From Cyanobium sp. C1_MAG_00004 (lineage in GTDB: Bacteria > Cyanobacteriota > Cyanobacteriia > PCC-6307 > Cyanobiaceae), in contig JAIXOF010000012.1 of the NCBI GenBank assembly GCA_027486935.1, forward strand, positions 1 through 64,000: DNA of 64,000 nt, in the 5' to 3' direction. Shown piece by piece: positions 49,772-59,527 of this stretch (positions are counted from its first letter, which is position 1; each line of letters opens with the position of its first letter). The translations under genes and the position numbers were made by a program. The notes below the pieces were generated by a model. That model had not been told where the DNA came from and did no database searches. It worked only from the letters and a program-made list of their open reading frames with translations.

Positions 49772-50410
49772 GCTCTGATCGGCGAGCGCTTTCTGGGCGG
49801 CACGTCCCACGATCCAGACCACAGCCACGGTGGCGGCGACACCGATAACGCGCAGCCCCCAGGTGACCGGATCTGCCCGGCCTGACAGCACCGAGCCGAA
49901 TCGGGCGACATCGCCGGCCAAGGCCCCCAGACCGCAGAACAGCACCGTGCCCGGAAGAATGCCAAGCAGGCCGATGCTGTAGTCGCGCAGGCTGACCGCG
50001 CTCAGCCCATAGGCCAGGTTGAGCAGCGAAAACGGAAACGCGGGTGACAGCCGGGTCAGCAGCACCAGGCGCAACCCCCCGCTGCTTACTGCTCGCTCGA
50101 CGGCCTGCAGCTTGGGCACCCCTTCGAGGCGGCGGCGGGCCCAGTCGCGCAACCAGTGCCGTCCCAGCAGAAACGCGGCCTCGGCCCCCAGGCAGGCGCC
50201 GACAAACACCAGCACGCTGCCCCAGACGGTGCCGTACAGCGCGCCCGCCAGCATCGACGCCCACACCCCCGGCAACAACAGGGTCACCCACAGGGCGTAC
50301 AGGGGCACAAAAGCGAGAGCACCCAGGGGTGAGGCCAGGGCCGCAAGGCCGACCTGCCAGGACTCAGCGGTGCTCGACCCCAACCCAGCAAGAGCGAAGG
50401 TGTCAACCAT
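49760..50410 (-). CDS. TVP38/TMEM64 family membrane protein (VTT domain)
   Basis: 216 residues with about six hydrophobic segments, including LGALAFVPLYALWVTLLLPG and LYGTVWGSVLVFVGACLG. The VTT signature is present: GAEAAFLLGRHWLRDW, then LVLLTRLSPAFPFSLLNLAYGL and GLLGILPGTVLF. The family is related to DedA and to lipid scramblases; bacterial roles include envelope stress resistance. The 105 bp upstream, before the ABC permease gene, carries no recognisable feature. Confidence 0.9.
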   Translation of the reverse strand: MVDTFALAGLGSSTAESWQVGLAALASPLGALAFVPLYALWVTLLLPGVWASMLAGALYGTVWGSVLVFVGACLGAEAAFLLGRHWLRDWARRRLEGVPKLQAVERAVSSGGLRLVLLTRLSPAFPFSLLNLAYGLSAVSLRDYSIGLLGILPGTVLFCGLGALAGDVARFGSVLSGRADPVTWGLRVIGVAATVAVVWIVGRAAQKALADQSSAL

Positions 50411-50515
50411 GGACTAGGCACCTCTGGCGCGACCCTACCCAGCTGATAGGGGCACTGCAGGGTCTTCTGCAACCAGGCAGGCACGGCCCCGCCCGTCGTG
50501 GGGAGCGACGTGGTC

Positions 50516-51355
50516 TCAGCTCGACGCCGAGGTGTAGTGCCGCAGGGCAAAGCGCCAGAAGCTGCGGCTCAGGGCAAAACTGATGGCGGCCATGAGCAGG
50601 GACCCGGCAACCCAGCCGCCGCTGGAGCGGCCCAGCAGGGCCTGGGCCGGCACCGTTGTCAGAAAGGCCACCGGCAGCACCAGGGTGAACAGCAGCCGCA
50701 GCCCCGGCGGATAGGCCGTCACCGGAAAGCGGCCAGCCGTCAGCGCCGCCCGCAGCACCTCGGTGGCATTCCAGGTCTTGACGAACCAGATGCTGGTGGC
50801 GGCCAACAGAAACCAGAGCGCGTACAGGATCAATCCCCCAGCGGCCAGCAGCACCAGCGCCAGCGCCACCTGGTGTGGGCCCACCACGGCGCCGGTGCGG
50901 GGCAGGGCCCAGCCGATCAGCCCCAGGCCCAGCACCAGCTCGCTGAGCCCCGCCGGCGACAGGGTGCGCAGCGACAGCCAGAACTGGCTGTCGATCGGCT
51001 TGAGCAGCACAAAATCGAGCGTGCCTTCGCGCACGTGGGTGACGATCGCCCCCAGGTTGGGGCGCAGCCAGGTGGTGGCGACGCCGTCAAGCAGGGTGTA
51101 GATCCCCTGCACCACCAACGCCTGGGGCCAGCTCCAACCCCCCAACGCGGGACTGCTGCCCCCAGCGGCCGAGGGTGCAAAGAACAGCGACAGGATGAAC
51201 AAACTGCCGGCCAGGTTAGCGGCGGCGGCCAGCAGCTCGATCAGCACATTGAGCTGGTACTCGAGCTGACCGGCGATCGCGGTTCCCCAGAAGCGCCGCA
51301 GGGTCAGGGCGTAGAGCCGCAGGGTCAGGCCATAGCGCAGCAGCTGGCCAGCCAT
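50516..51355 (-). CDS. ABC-2 type permease (second of two)
   Basis: 279 residues from ATG 51355, which overlaps the preceding permease stop by one base (TGATG). Six hydrophobic segments; typical sequences are YQLNVLIELLAAAANLAGSL, GGWSWPQALVVQGIYTLLDG, FVLLKPIDSQFWLSLR and LLFTLVLPVAFLTTVPAQAL. It matches the ABC-2 permease group whose members come in pairs with one ATPase (ABC2_membrane_6-like). Export substrate unknown. Confidence 0.88.
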   Translation of the reverse strand: MAGQLLRYGLTLRLYALTLRRFWGTAIAGQLEYQLNVLIELLAAAANLAGSLFILSLFFAPSAAGGSSPALGGWSWPQALVVQGIYTLLDGVATTWLRPNLGAIVTHVREGTLDFVLLKPIDSQFWLSLRTLSPAGLSELVLGLGLIGWALPRTGAVVGPHQVALALVLLAAGGLILYALWFLLAATSIWFVKTWNATEVLRAALTAGRFPVTAYPPGLRLLFTLVLPVAFLTTVPAQALLGRSSGGWVAGSLLMAAISFALSRSFWRFALRHYTSASS

Positions 51356-52134
51356 CAGGCCCCCATGGCGGTGTAACGGCGCACGCCGGCACGCCACAGG
51401 AGCAGCGCCGCCGGCAGCAGCAGCGCGATCCAGGCCAGCTGGGCCCCCAGGCCGGCGGCCGCATCCACCGGCAGCCCCGCCAGCAGCCGCGCCGGAAAGT
51501 TGATCAGCCAGGGGAACGGCGTCCACTGGGCCGCCGCCCGCACCCCCGGGGGGAAAGCTGCCAGGGGCGCCAGCAGACCCGAGAGAAACAGAAACGGCAC
51601 GAACAGCAGCCGCTCGAGGGCGCTGGCCTTCTCGCTCCAGAAGCACAGGGCCGCGATCAGGCTCTGCAGCAGAAAGCCGATCGCAAACGCCAGCAGCGTG
51701 GCCAGCCAGGCCAGCAGCAACCGGCCCGGCGACGGCCACCAGAACGCCCCCGGATTGAAGGCAAAGAACAGCGCCACAATCGCGGCCGCAAACGGCAACC
51801 GGGTCAGCTGTTCGGCCAGATGGGCGGCCACGTAGCGCCACAACGGGTGCAGGGGCTGCAGCAGGTAGGGCGACAGCCGGCCCAGCAGGGCGTCCTCTTC
51901 AAAGGCGAAGACCACCCACACCACCGAGAACTGACGCACCAGAAAGGCGCTCAGAAAGTAGCGATCCAGTCCTTCGGGCCCCAGCCCCAACGCCGCCCCG
52001 GCCGGAGCCTGGCGCCACAGGGCCAGCATGATGAACGGCAGCAGACCCGAAAGGGCCCACAGAGCGATCTCAGCCCGGTACTCGCCCATCAGCGCGACCT
52101 GGCTGACCAGCAGGGCCCGGGCGACGCGCACCAT
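51355..52134 (-). CDS. ABC-2 type permease (first of two)
   Basis: 259 residues, ATG 52134 directly following the DUF427 stop. Six membrane segments (IALWALSGLLPFIMLALWRQ, LLLAWLATLLAFAIGFLLQS, LFVPFLFLSGLLAPLAAFPP). Segment EDALLGRLSPYLLQPLHPLW is typical of the pair family. With the second permease and the ATPase at 52449-53498 it should make a complete exporter. Confidence 0.88.
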   Translation of the reverse strand: MVRVARALLVSQVALMGEYRAEIALWALSGLLPFIMLALWRQAPAGAALGLGPEGLDRYFLSAFLVRQFSVVWVVFAFEEDALLGRLSPYLLQPLHPLWRYVAAHLAEQLTRLPFAAAIVALFFAFNPGAFWWPSPGRLLLAWLATLLAFAIGFLLQSLIAALCFWSEKASALERLLFVPFLFLSGLLAPLAAFPPGVRAAAQWTPFPWLINFPARLLAGLPVDAAAGLGAQLAWIALLLPAALLLWRAGVRRYTAMGA

Positions 52135-52419
52135 TCAGCTGACCTTCACCCCTTTCCAGAAGGCCACACGGCCTTTGATCTGGGCCGCGGCATCCTTGGG
52201 TTCGGGATAGAACCAGGCGGCGTTGGCGTTCACCTGGCCATCGACCACCACGTCGTAGTAATGGGCCTCGCCCTTCCAACCGCAGACGGTGCGGTGATCA
52301 GAGGGACGGAAACAGCCGTCCACCAGGGCCTGGGGCGGAAAGTAGGCATTGCCTTCGACCGTGACGATGTCGTCACTGCTGGCGATCAGGGTGCCGTTCC
52401 AGTGCGCTTCGGTGGCCAT
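52135..52419 (-). CDS. DUF427 domain protein
   Basis: 94 residues from ATG 52419 (MATEAHWNGTLIASSDDIVT). The DUF427 pattern is clear: GNAYFPPQALVDGCFRPSDH, RTVCGWKGEAHYYDVVVDG, then NAAWFYPEPKDAAAQIKGRV and FWKGVKV. The conserved Cys-Gly-Trp-Lys motif is intact. The fold is a small beta barrel of unknown chemistry. Its stop directly abuts the permease start, placing it inside an ABC exporter operon. Confidence 0.92.
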   Translation of the reverse strand: MATEAHWNGTLIASSDDIVTVEGNAYFPPQALVDGCFRPSDHRTVCGWKGEAHYYDVVVDGQVNANAAWFYPEPKDAAAQIKGRVAFWKGVKVS

Positions 52420-52448
52420 CGGCTGCAAGACGTGCGTTCCCAGGCAAC

Positions 52449-53498
52449 CTATCGGCCCCCGGCCAGCCCCGCGGTGGAGCCCTCGCGGAACAGCCCACCG
52501 ATCAACTCCTCGATCGGCGGATCGCTGACCTCGAGGTCCACCACCGCAAAGCGGGCCAACAGGGCCGCCACGGCGGTGGTCAGGCGGTCACGGGGCACCA
52601 GCAGGGTGGCGGCGCGCCCCTCGAGCAGCTCGATTTCGCCATAGGGCAGCAGGGCTTCGGCGGTGGGGGGCTCGGCCAACTCCAGCCGCACCTGGCGGCA
52701 GGGGGCCAGGCGGGCAGCCAGCTGCTCGAGCGGCCCGTCGTGAAACAGGGCCCCCTGGTGAATCAGCAGCACCCGCGGGCACAGGGCGGTGATGTCGGCC
52801 ATGTAATGGCTGGTCAGCAGCACGGTGGCGCCGGTGCGGCGGTTGTAATCGGCCAGAAAGCTGCGCACCCGCGCCTGGGCGTTGACATCCAGGCCCAGGG
52901 TCGGTTCATCGAGAAAGAGCACCTGGGGGCTGTGCAACAACGCCGCCAGCAGCTCGGCCTTCATGCGCTGCCCCAGCGACAGCTTGCGCACCGGGCGGGT
53001 CAGCTCCTCCCCCAGCTCGAGCATGTCGGCCAGCTCGGCGATGCGCCGGGTCGCCGCCGCGTCGCCCAGGCCATAGACGGCGGCGTTGACCCGCAGCGAA
53101 TCCATGGGCGGCAGGTCCCAGATCAGCTGCTGTTTCTGGCCCATCACCAGGGTGATCTGCTGCAGAAAGGCCCGCTGCCGGCGCCGGGGTTCGAACCCCG
53201 CCACCCGCACCAGGCCGCCGCTGGGGTGGATCAGGCCGCACAGCATCTTGAGCGTGGTGGTCTTGCCGGCGCCGTTGGCCCCGAGAAAGCCCACCATTTC
53301 GCCCGGGGCGATCGCGAAGCTGAGCTCACGCACCGCCGCCACCTCGCGGGTGCGGCGCCGCACAAAGTGGCGCAGGGTGCCCGCCAGGCCGGGCTGCTTG
53401 CTGGCCACCCGGTAGGTCTTGCTGAGGCCCTCGACCTGGATCATCGGCTGGGCCTTGATCATCGGCTGGGCCTTGATCATCGGCTGGGCCTTGATCAT
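52449..53498 (-). CDS. ABC transporter ATP-binding protein
   Basis: 349 residues from ATG 53498, but the first ATGs sit in an 18-bp repeat (MIKAQP three times) followed by MIQVEGLSKTYRV, so starts at 53498, 53480, 53462 or 53444 are all possible. Walker A GANGAGKTTTLKML, signature LSLGQRMKAELL (LSxGQ), Walker B VLFLDEPTLGLDVNAQA, switch His in LLTSHYMAD. An inserted arginine-rich segment (LRHFVRRRTREVAAVREL) is typical of the family working with paired ABC-2 permeases. It leads the operon ATPase-DUF427-permease-permease. Confidence 0.93.
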   Translation of the reverse strand: MIKAQPMIKAQPMIKAQPMIQVEGLSKTYRVASKQPGLAGTLRHFVRRRTREVAAVRELSFAIAPGEMVGFLGANGAGKTTTLKMLCGLIHPSGGLVRVAGFEPRRRQRAFLQQITLVMGQKQQLIWDLPPMDSLRVNAAVYGLGDAAATRRIAELADMLELGEELTRPVRKLSLGQRMKAELLAALLHSPQVLFLDEPTLGLDVNAQARVRSFLADYNRRTGATVLLTSHYMADITALCPRVLLIHQGALFHDGPLEQLAARLAPCRQVRLELAEPPTAEALLPYGEIELLEGRAATLLVPRDRLTTAVAALLARFAVVDLEVSDPPIEELIGGLFREGSTAGLAGGR

Positions 53499-53508
53499 GG
53501 GCTGGGCG
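53440..53508. repeat. 18-bp tandem repeat over the start of the ABC ATPase gene
   Basis: Unit atcatcggctgggccttg occurs three times exactly (53440-53457, 53458-53475, 53476-53493) with a diverged partial fourth (atcatgggctgggcg, 53494-53508). On the minus strand each unit is in frame and carries an ATG, giving a ladder of start codons. Confidence 0.95.
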
Positions 53509-53638
53509 TTCTGTTGCTGGCCATGGCCTTCACCATGGTCCCATTGCCAAAGGCCTGCTGAATGCCGTGGCGGCAGACCCCTGGGGCGACCAGCTCGTTG
53601 GGTTCAGCGTGCCTAGCCTGGTCGTCGTGCCTGGCCCC

Positions 53639-54730
53639 ATGACCGCGCGTCAGTCGCCGCCCTATCGCCGCTCCCTGTTGGTTGCCATCGCGGTGCTGGT
53701 TGCAGGCAGCGCAGTCGCCTTCGGGGCGTTCCAACACCATCAGCGCCAGCTCGCGCAGCAGCGCCAGCAGCAGACCCTGCTGCCGCGCCGCATCGCCGCC
53801 ATCGGCCGGGTGGAGCCCCTGGATCGGGTCGTCAAGGTCTCGGTGCCCAGCTCCCTGAGCAATGACGCGGTGCGCCAGATCCTGGTGCAAGAAGGGCAGT
53901 CGGTGGTCAGGGGCCAGCCCCTGGCGCTGCTGGAGAGTTCAACCAGCCTCGACAAAACGGTCCAGGAAGCGGCCGCCGCGGTGGGTGTCGCCCAGCGCAA
54001 ACTCAACGCCCAGACCAGCGTGATCGCCAAATACCGGGCCGAACTGGCCCAGGCCGAGGTCGAACTGCGCCGTTACAGCCAGCTCTTTGCCCAGGGGGCC
54101 AGCAGCGCCGAGCAACGGGACCGTCGCGCCACGATCCTCAGCACCAGCCAAGCCAACCTGGATCAGGCCATGGGCGACCGCGAGACCCTGGCCGCCGAAC
54201 GCGCCGAACGGCGGGCCACGCTGGCGAGGGACCGGGCCGAACTGGCCAAGGCGACCATCCGCGCGCCGTTTGCCGGCACGGTGTTCAAGATCAACGCTTA
54301 CCCCGGCGACAAGGTCGGCGACGACGGCCTGCTCGAGATGGGCGACAGCAGCCGCATGGGCGTGATCGCCGAGGTGTACCAGACCGATCGACCCGAGATC
54401 ATGGTGGGCCAACGGGTGACGATTGGCGCCGACGGCTTCGCCGGTCGCACGATCACGGGCCAGGTCGTCGAAATCGCCCGCCAGGTCAGCCGTCAGACCG
54501 TCTTCAGCGGCCAGGCCGGCGAAAACCTGGACCGGCGCGTGTTCGAGGTCAAGATCGGCCTGGCCCCCGAGGCCGCGGCCATGGCCAGCCTGACCAATTA
54601 CCTGCAGGTCAATGTGCTGTTCGAGCCGCTGACCGCCCAGCAGCGCCAGCTGCAGCAGCAACGGCGCCAGCAACTGATCGAGGCCCAGCGCCGCCAGCAA
54701 CCCGGCCTGACCCAGCCGGCCCGCCCCTGA
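53639..54730 (+). CDS. devB: DevB-type membrane fusion protein (HlyD family)
   Basis: 363 residues from ATG 53639. One N-terminal membrane helix (SLLVAIAVLVAGSAVAFGAF), a lipoyl/barrel-sandwich part (VSVPSSLSNDAVRQILVQEG, VVRGQPLALLE), a long coiled coil (KLNAQTSVIAKYRAELAQAE, ~residues 110-190) and a second half APFAGTVFKINAYPGDKVGD. This is the DevB/MacA layout. It bridges the inner-membrane DevC/DevA exporter and an outer-membrane channel (TolC is not in the window). In heterocystous cyanobacteria DevBCA exports glycolipid; the cargo in a unicellular cell is unknown. Confidence 0.92.
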   Translation: MTARQSPPYRRSLLVAIAVLVAGSAVAFGAFQHHQRQLAQQRQQQTLLPRRIAAIGRVEPLDRVVKVSVPSSLSNDAVRQILVQEGQSVVRGQPLALLESSTSLDKTVQEAAAAVGVAQRKLNAQTSVIAKYRAELAQAEVELRRYSQLFAQGASSAEQRDRRATILSTSQANLDQAMGDRETLAAERAERRATLARDRAELAKATIRAPFAGTVFKINAYPGDKVGDDGLLEMGDSSRMGVIAEVYQTDRPEIMVGQRVTIGADGFAGRTITGQVVEIARQVSRQTVFSGQAGENLDRRVFEVKIGLAPEAAAMASLTNYLQVNVLFEPLTAQQRQLQQQRRQQLIEAQRRQQPGLTQPARP

Positions 54731-54734
54731 AACG

Positions 54735-55904
54735 ATGGCGCTGCACCAACTGCTCAACCGCACCCCCCTGGCCTGGCGCCAGGCGACCCACCGGCCGATG
54801 CGGCTGGCGGCGGCGATCGCTGGCGTGAGCTTCGCCAACGTGCTGGTGTTCTTTCAGCTGGGCCTCTCTGGGGGCCTGTACGACAGCCAGCAGCGGCCGA
54901 TTCAGCAATTGAACGGCGAGCTGGTGATGGTCAGCGGTCGCTACCTGTACCTGGGAGAACAACTCAACTTTCCCAGGGCCCGCCTGACCCAGGCGCTGGG
55001 GGTGCAGGGGGTGCGCAACGTGGCGCCGCTGTACCTGGGCCTGAGCGAATGGCTCAACCCCCAGACCCGGCAGCAGAAGCAGGCCATGGTGTTCGGCGTC
55101 GCACCCGAAAATCCGGCCCTGCGGCTGCCCGCGCTGCTCAACCAGACGTCGCTGTTGCAACGCAGCGACAGCCTGCTGTTTGACACACGCTCCAAGCACA
55201 ATGCCGGCCCTGTGGTCGCCGAGGTGGAGCGCCATGGCTACTACGACACCGAGCTGCGGGGCGTGCGGGGCCGGGTGGTGGGGCTATTCACGATGGGGCT
55301 GACCTTTGCGGCCGACATCAACCTGATCACCTCGGCGACCAACTTCAAGAACTACTTTCCTGATCAGAGCGCCGATGACATCCAGATGGGCGTGATCCAG
55401 CTGGACCCGGGTGTCGATCCACACCGGGTCAAAGCAACCCTGGAGAGCTTTCTCGACCCGTCGGTCAAGGTCTACACCATCCCTGAACTCTCAGCGGTCG
55501 AGGTCAATTACTGGCGCCGCAACTCATCCTTTGGCGTGATCTTCGGTCTTGGTGTTCTGGTCGGGCTGGTGGTGGGCGGCATCATCGTCTACCAGATCCT
55601 CTACTCGGATGTCAGCGATCATCTGAGCGAATACGCCACGCTCAAAGCGATGGGCTACGACGACAATTTCGTCGTCAACATCATTCTGCAGGAATCGCTG
55701 ATCCTGGCGGTGCTGGCGTTTGCCCCCAGCCTGGTGCTGTCCCTGGGTCTGTATGGGTTTCTGGCCCGCGCCACCTCGCTGATGGTGGTGATGACGGCCG
55801 GACGCGCCGTACTGGTGTTCGGCTTCACCCTGGCGATGTGCGGCATCTCGGGCTGGCTGGCCACCGGCAAGCTGCGCCGGCTCGACCCGGCCGAGATCTT
55901 CTGA
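54735..55904 (+). CDS. devC: DevC-type ABC exporter permease
   Basis: 389 residues, 4 bp after devB. The N-terminal helix (LAAAIAGVSFANVLVFFQLG) is followed by a large periplasmic domain, then three C-terminal helices (GVIFGLGVLVGLVVGGIIVY, ILQESLILAVLAFAPSLVLS, AVLVFGFTLAMCGISGWLA). This is the FtsX-like (MacB-type) topology. The segment SDHLSEYATLKAMGYDDNF is a typical DevC signature. Confidence 0.93.
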   Translation: MALHQLLNRTPLAWRQATHRPMRLAAAIAGVSFANVLVFFQLGLSGGLYDSQQRPIQQLNGELVMVSGRYLYLGEQLNFPRARLTQALGVQGVRNVAPLYLGLSEWLNPQTRQQKQAMVFGVAPENPALRLPALLNQTSLLQRSDSLLFDTRSKHNAGPVVAEVERHGYYDTELRGVRGRVVGLFTMGLTFAADINLITSATNFKNYFPDQSADDIQMGVIQLDPGVDPHRVKATLESFLDPSVKVYTIPELSAVEVNYWRRNSSFGVIFGLGVLVGLVVGGIIVYQILYSDVSDHLSEYATLKAMGYDDNFVVNIILQESLILAVLAFAPSLVLSLGLYGFLARATSLMVVMTAGRAVLVFGFTLAMCGISGWLATGKLRRLDPAEIF

Positions 55905-55905
55905 G

Positions 55906-56631
55906 ATGAACGTGAGCGACCTGCCCGGCAGCACTGCGGTTGAGCCGCTGATCGCGGTCGAGCATCTCAACCATTCTTTTGTCGAAGCGGGCATCGCCAA
56001 GCAGGTGCTCAGCGACATCAACCTGACGGTGCATCCCGGCGAGATCGTGATCCTGACCGGGCCCTCGGGTTCGGGCAAGACCACCTTGCTGACCATGCTG
56101 GGCGGCCTGCGGGCTGCCCAGAGCGGCAGCCTGCGGGTGCTGGGCCAGGAGCTGCTGCAGGCCGAACGGCCGGCACTGACCCGCCTGCGGCGCCAGGCCG
56201 GCTTCATCTTCCAGGCCCACAACCTGCTGCCCTACCTGAGCGCCCTGGCCAATGTGCGCCTGGGGCTCGAAGTCCACGACCAGTGGCTGGACCGGGGCCA
56301 GAGCGCCATGGATCAGCGCGCCGCCGATGTCCTGACCCAGCTAGGCATGGCTGATCGGGCGTCCTATTTCCCCGAGAAGCTCTCGGGCGGGCAGAAGCAA
56401 CGGGTCGCGATCGCCCGCGCCCTGGCCGCCTCACCCCGGCTGTTGCTGGCCGACGAACCGACCGCAGCCCTGGACCGGGAGTCCGGCCGCGACGTGGTCG
56501 ACCTGTTTCGCCGCCTCTCCGATCAGGAGCGCTCAGCAATCGTCATGGTCACCCACGACAACAAGGTGCTCGACATTGCCGATCGCATCGTCAACCTCGA
56601 AGCTGGCCGGCTGGTGGCTGCAGACAGCTAA
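55906..56631 (+). CDS. devA: DevA-type ABC exporter ATPase
   Basis: 241 residues, one base after the devC stop. Walker [16 protein letters not shown]-loop [14 protein letters not shown], signature [15 protein letters not shown], Walker [17 protein letters not shown], switch [12 protein letters not shown]. It powers the DevBC exporter. The compact devBCA order is standard. It converges on valS, 7 bp between the ends. Confidence 0.95.
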   Translation: MNVSDLPGSTAVEPLIAVEHLNHSFVEAGIAKQVLSDINLTVHPGEIVILTGPSGSGKTTLLTMLGGLRAAQSGSLRVLGQELLQAERPALTRLRRQAGFIFQAHNLLPYLSALANVRLGLEVHDQWLDRGQSAMDQRAADVLTQLGMADRASYFPEKLSGGQKQRVAIARALAASPRLLLADEPTAALDRESGRDVVDLFRRLSDQERSAIVMVTHDNKVLDIADRIVNLEAGRLVAADS

Positions 56632-56638
56632 CGGCTGC

Positions 56639-59491
56639 TCAGCCCAGATCCACCAGTCGCTGTCTGGCCAATTGGGCCTGGGCCTCGGCCTCGGCCAGGT
56701 TGGCCTTGCATTCGGCCACCACCTCGGGCGGTGCTTTGTCTGCAAAGTTCGGGTTGGCCAGGCGGCCTGCCAGGCCCTTGATCTCTTTGTCGGCCTTGGC
56801 GATGTCTTTTTCGAGGCGGGCGCGCAGGGCATCGAGGTCCACCAGGCCCTCGATCGGCAACAGAACCTGCAGCTCGCCGCTGACCCCGGCCAGGGCACGC
56901 TGGGCGCCGGCCGCACGCTCGGCATCGGCCTGGGCAGGGGTCTGCACGACAACCCGCTCAGCCCTGGTCAGGGCGCTGATGTCGGCAGTCGCATCGATCA
57001 GAAGGGTCGCCAGCTCAGGGCGCCCCGTGACGAACTGCACCGGAGCGCTCTGGGACGGCTTGAGCCCGGCCACGGCCCGCAGGTTGCGCACCACGCGGAT
57101 CGCCTCGATCAGCTCGGCAAACGACGACTCGAGGGAGTCATCCAGAGCAGCCACGTCAATCTGAGGCCAGCGCTGCAGAGCAAGGAACGTTTCGGCAGGC
57201 TCGCCGCTGAGCCCGTGCCACAGCTCCTCACTGAGGTGAGGCATCAGCGGGTGCAGCATCAGCAGCAGCTCGCTGAGCACTTTGGCCAGCACCTGACGGG
57301 CGGTGCGTTGCTGGGCCAACGCCTCGGGGCTGGGGTTCTCGCCGGGGTTCAGCCGCCGCTTGATCAACTCGACATACCAGTCGCAGACCTCGTTCCAGGC
57401 AAACTCGTACAGCCCCTTGGCGGCCTCACCCAAGCCATAGCTGCTATAGCGCTCGGCGGTTTCGCGGTTGACCCGGGCCAGGCGCGACAGGATCCAGCGG
57501 TCAGCCAGCTGCAACTGCGCCGGATCCGGCTCACCCAACGACGCAGGGGTTTCGCCACCCAGGTTCATCAGCGCGAACCGGGTGACGTTCCAGAGCTTGT
57601 TGGCAAAATTGCGCGAGGCCTCGACCGTGGCCGAGGTGTCGGATTTGCGGTCGTAATCGAGGCGGATGTCCTGACCGGCGCCGGCCACCTCGCGCACCAG
57701 GGCGAACCGCAACGCATCGGCGCCGTAGCGCTCGATCAGCAGCAACGGGTCGATGCCATTGCCCGCTGATTTGCTCATCTTGCGGTTGTTCTCATCGCGC
57801 ACCAGGCCGTGGATGTAGACGTCCCGGAACGGCATCCACGCCGCCGGATCGCCATCACGGCCGCCACCTGCTGCGCCGCTGCCCATCAGGGCGCCGGCCA
57901 TCATCGTCATGCGGGCCACCCAGAAAAAGATGATGTCGAAGCCCGTCACCAGCACACTGGTGGGGTACCAGCGGGCCAGATCGGCGGCATCGGCATCGGG
58001 CCAGCCGAGCGTTGAGAACGGCCACAGCCCACTGGAGAACCAGGTGTCGAGGGCGTCGGGGTCCTGCTCGAGGATCACGTCCGCCCCGAACTGTGCCTCG
58101 GCCTTGGCACGGGCCTCGGCCGCATCGCGCGCCACCACATAGGGGGTGGCATCGGTGATCACGCCCCCGGTTTCGCTGACCACGAACCAGGCCGGGATGC
58201 GGTGGCCCCACCACAGCTGGCGGCTGATGCACCAGTCGCGAATGTCAGTGAGCCAGTCGCGATAGACCTTGGCCCAGCGCTCGGGCACAAAGCGGGGATT
58301 GGCAGCCGCAGCGGCCTCCAGGGCTTCACGGCAGCGGGCCGCCAACGGCTCGGTCTTCACAAACCACTGGGTCGACAGCAGCGGCTCCACCGGCACCTTG
58401 CCCCGGTCCGAAAAGGGCACGCTGTGGCGGTAAGGCTCCACCTTGACCAGGAAGCCCTCGGCCTCCATGGCCGCCACCACCGCCTGGCGGGCTTCAAAGC
58501 GATCGAGCCCGGCGAAGCGGCCAGCGGCTTCGTTCATCGTGCCGTCCTTGGCCATCACCGTGATCAGCGGCAGGTGGTGGCGCTGACCGATCGCAAAGTC
58601 GTTGGGGTCGTGGGCGGGGGTGACCTTGACGCAGCCCGTGCCGAAGTCGGCATCGACGTGGTCATCGGCCACGATCGGGATCTGTCGCCCCACCAGCGGC
58701 AGGGTCAGGGTCTGGCCCACCAAATCGGCATAACGCGAGTCCTTGGGGTTGACCGCCACCGCCGTGTCGCCCAGCAGGGTCTCGGGCCGGGTGGTAGCCA
58801 CCTCCAAGTGGGTGCGGCCATCAGCGGCGGGGCCGCCGCTCAGGGGATAGCGGAAATGCCAGAGGTGGCCGTCCACCTCCTTCATCTCCACCTCCAGATC
58901 GCTCACCGCCGAGCCCGAAGCGGGGCACCAGTTGACCAGGTATTCGCCCCGGTAGATCAGCCCCTGCTCATGCAGACGGTTAAAGGCCTCGACCACCGCA
59001 GCGCTGCAGCCGGCGTCGAGGGTGAAGCGCTCGCGCCGCCAGTCGACCGAATAACCCAGGCGCCGCAACTGGCCCACGATCGTGCCGCCGCTCTGGGCCT
59101 TCCAGGCCCAGGCCCGTTCGAGAAATCCCTCCCGGCCCAGGTCCTCCTTGCGCAGCCCCTCGGCCTTGAGCTGCTTCTCGAGGATCGTCTGCACCGCGAT
59201 CGAGGCGTGGTCGGTACCGGGCAGACACAGCACGTTGCGGCCACTCAGGCGCTGAAAGCGCACAATCGTGTCGATCAGGGCCGTGTTGAAGGCATGGCCC
59301 ATGTGCAGGCTGCCGGTGACATTGGGCGGCGGGATCACCACCGCAAATGGTTCGCCGGGGGCAGCCGGATCGGGGTGAAAGGCACCACTGCCTTCCCAGG
59401 CCTGCTGCCAGCGGGCTTCGGTGCCGGCGGGGTCATAGGTCTTGGGCAGGGCCGCGTCGGCAGCTGCAGGGGCGGTCACGGCCTCGGTCAC
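56639..59491 (-). CDS. valS: Valyl-tRNA synthetase
   Basis: 950 residues from ATG 59491. Class I signatures: HIGH-type [14 protein letters not shown] near residue 57 and [12 protein letters not shown] near 570. The editing (CP1) domain includes [36 protein letters not shown] is present. The C-terminal coiled coil ([18 protein letters not shown]) is typical of bacterial ValRS. It charges tRNA-Val in the cytoplasm. Confidence 0.98.
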   Translation of the reverse strand: MTEAVTAPAAADAALPKTYDPAGTEARWQQAWEGSGAFHPDPAAPGEPFAVVIPPPNVTGSLHMGHAFNTALIDTIVRFQRLSGRNVLCLPGTDHASIAVQTILEKQLKAEGLRKEDLGREGFLERAWAWKAQSGGTIVGQLRRLGYSVDWRRERFTLDAGCSAAVVEAFNRLHEQGLIYRGEYLVNWCPASGSAVSDLEVEMKEVDGHLWHFRYPLSGGPAADGRTHLEVATTRPETLLGDTAVAVNPKDSRYADLVGQTLTLPLVGRQIPIVADDHVDADFGTGCVKVTPAHDPNDFAIGQRHHLPLITVMAKDGTMNEAAGRFAGLDRFEARQAVVAAMEAEGFLVKVEPYRHSVPFSDRGKVPVEPLLSTQWFVKTEPLAARCREALEAAAAANPRFVPERWAKVYRDWLTDIRDWCISRQLWWGHRIPAWFVVSETGGVITDATPYVVARDAAEARAKAEAQFGADVILEQDPDALDTWFSSGLWPFSTLGWPDADAADLARWYPTSVLVTGFDIIFFWVARMTMMAGALMGSGAAGGGRDGDPAAWMPFRDVYIHGLVRDENNRKMSKSAGNGIDPLLLIERYGADALRFALVREVAGAGQDIRLDYDRKSDTSATVEASRNFANKLWNVTRFALMNLGGETPASLGEPDPAQLQLADRWILSRLARVNRETAERYSSYGLGEAAKGLYEFAWNEVCDWYVELIKRRLNPGENPSPEALAQQRTARQVLAKVLSELLLMLHPLMPHLSEELWHGLSGEPAETFLALQRWPQIDVAALDDSLESSFAELIEAIRVVRNLRAVAGLKPSQSAPVQFVTGRPELATLLIDATADISALTRAERVVVQTPAQADAERAAGAQRALAGVSGELQVLLPIEGLVDLDALRARLEKDIAKADKEIKGLAGRLANPNFADKAPPEVVAECKANLAEAEAQAQLARQRLVDLG

Positions 59492-59527
59492 GGAGCGATC
59501 TGGCGGCAGGGCGATCTGCCCATGCTC

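Noticed and set aside
53175-53200. ggttcgaacccc, identical to a tRNA T-loop
   Set aside because: It lies inside the Walker-A half of the ABC ATPase gene in good coding frame, and no acceptor stem, D-arm or anticodon arm can be built around it.
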